Origin: Phytopythium helicoides
Taxonomy: Eukaryota > Oomycota > Peronosporomycetes > Pythiales > Pythiaceae
DNA: 64,000 bases
Direction: 5' to 3'
NCBI GenBank assembly: GCA_024867545.1
Contig: JANFNE010000028.1
Span: forward strand, 1-64,000
The notes under the pieces were generated by a model. The model saw only the letters and a list, made by a program, of their open reading frames with translations. It was not told the DNA's origin and ran no database searches. The position numbers and the translations under genes were made by a program. The number at the start of each line of letters is the position of its first letter. The first letter of the stretch is position 1. Positions 63,710-64,000 of the stretch are shown here, piece by piece.

Positions 63710-64000
63710 TCAGTGAGCGATCATCCAGCCGCGATCGTTGCGTGAACAGAATGCGATCACCAAAAGGAGTTGCTCTTGAGAAAATGTCTCCTCATCGTCC
63801 AGAGTTGCAGCACTCGCAGTAGCGTCGGAAGTGTCGTGCTCTTGCAAAGCGAATGGGTGGACAGCTCGAATGCCAGCAACACAGGGCTTGGGCGGCGACA
63901 AGGTTGCGGACGGTGGTCGGTTAGCTCAGACCGGTGTCTCCAGCTCCACAAGTGCTGCCAGAGAAGTCTTGATCTCTGCCAGTGTGAGCTCTGCGAGCAT
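63710..64000 (-). other. Possible gene fragment at the window edge
   Basis: On the minus strand an open frame begins at the very last base (MLAELTLAEIKTSLAALVEL) and stops near 63927. A second open frame, with acidic Ser/Thr-rich sequence ending in NDRGWMIAH, runs to 63710. They might be joined by a short intron containing GCTAAC, but the donor (GTCTGA) is poor and no family is recognised. Treat as unproven. Confidence 0.25.

Overview
The window starts at a chromosome end: 40 uninterrupted copies of the plant/oomycete-type telomere unit CCCTAAA, read from the C-rich strand. Introns are 60-95 nt with GT-AG ends, genes are dense and mostly intronless, and start sites carry pyrimidine-rich Inr-like motifs. 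The gene set is a full-length ABCC array, a GH81 glucanase, degenerate Ty3/gypsy and Ty1/copia pieces and a hAT transposon. Together these suggest an oomycete (Peronosporomycetes, perhaps Pythium/Phytophthora-like). The organism is an inference; no marker gene names it.

Layout. 1-360: telomere with a 32-bp foreign interruption. 360-3616: decayed retroelements (frameshifted gypsy gag on the minus strand; a copia RNase H end with an intact 3' LTR on the plus strand). 3754-6780: insulin-degrading-enzyme-type M16 protease. 6900-8727: a spliced multipass membrane protein (TM family, copy 1). 8999-43977: seven ABCC-type loci. A, B and C are on the minus strand; D, E, F and G are on the plus strand; the two sets diverge around a 0.8-kb region with a 27-bp minisatellite. 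C carries a single in-frame stop, a broken inverted piece of D lies between E and F, and a complete hAT transposon sits between B and C. 44994-54315: zinc-MDR-like dehydrogenase lacking its catalytic zinc ligands, TM copy 2, a mitochondrial-type MnmA/TRMU thiouridylase, a GH81 beta-1,3-glucanase with a five-unit Cys-rich tail, and an SRSF2-like splicing factor. 54488-58252: ABCC H. 60091-61565: two rotted ABCC fragments. 61644-63582: TM copy 3.

The main story is a subtelomeric ABCC array evolving by duplication and gene conversion. Four paralogs (B, C, G, H) are mosaics: membrane domain 1 groups B with G and C with H, while the NBD1-linker groups B with C and G with H. The last part of NBD2 is nearly the same in every copy except D. 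E and F are almost identical across the whole coding sequence (constant offset 6029 bp) but diverge at once outside the start and stop codons. The F-G spacer is the hAT-free counterpart of the C-B spacer. The pump domains are thus homogenised while membrane domains stay diverse, as expected for an expanding xenobiotic/drug-efflux family (function inferred from the family). The unnamed TM gene family repeatedly lies beside ABCC loci or their remnants.

Coordinates of spliced genes were worked out by hand from frame continuity, GT-AG borders and paralog comparison.
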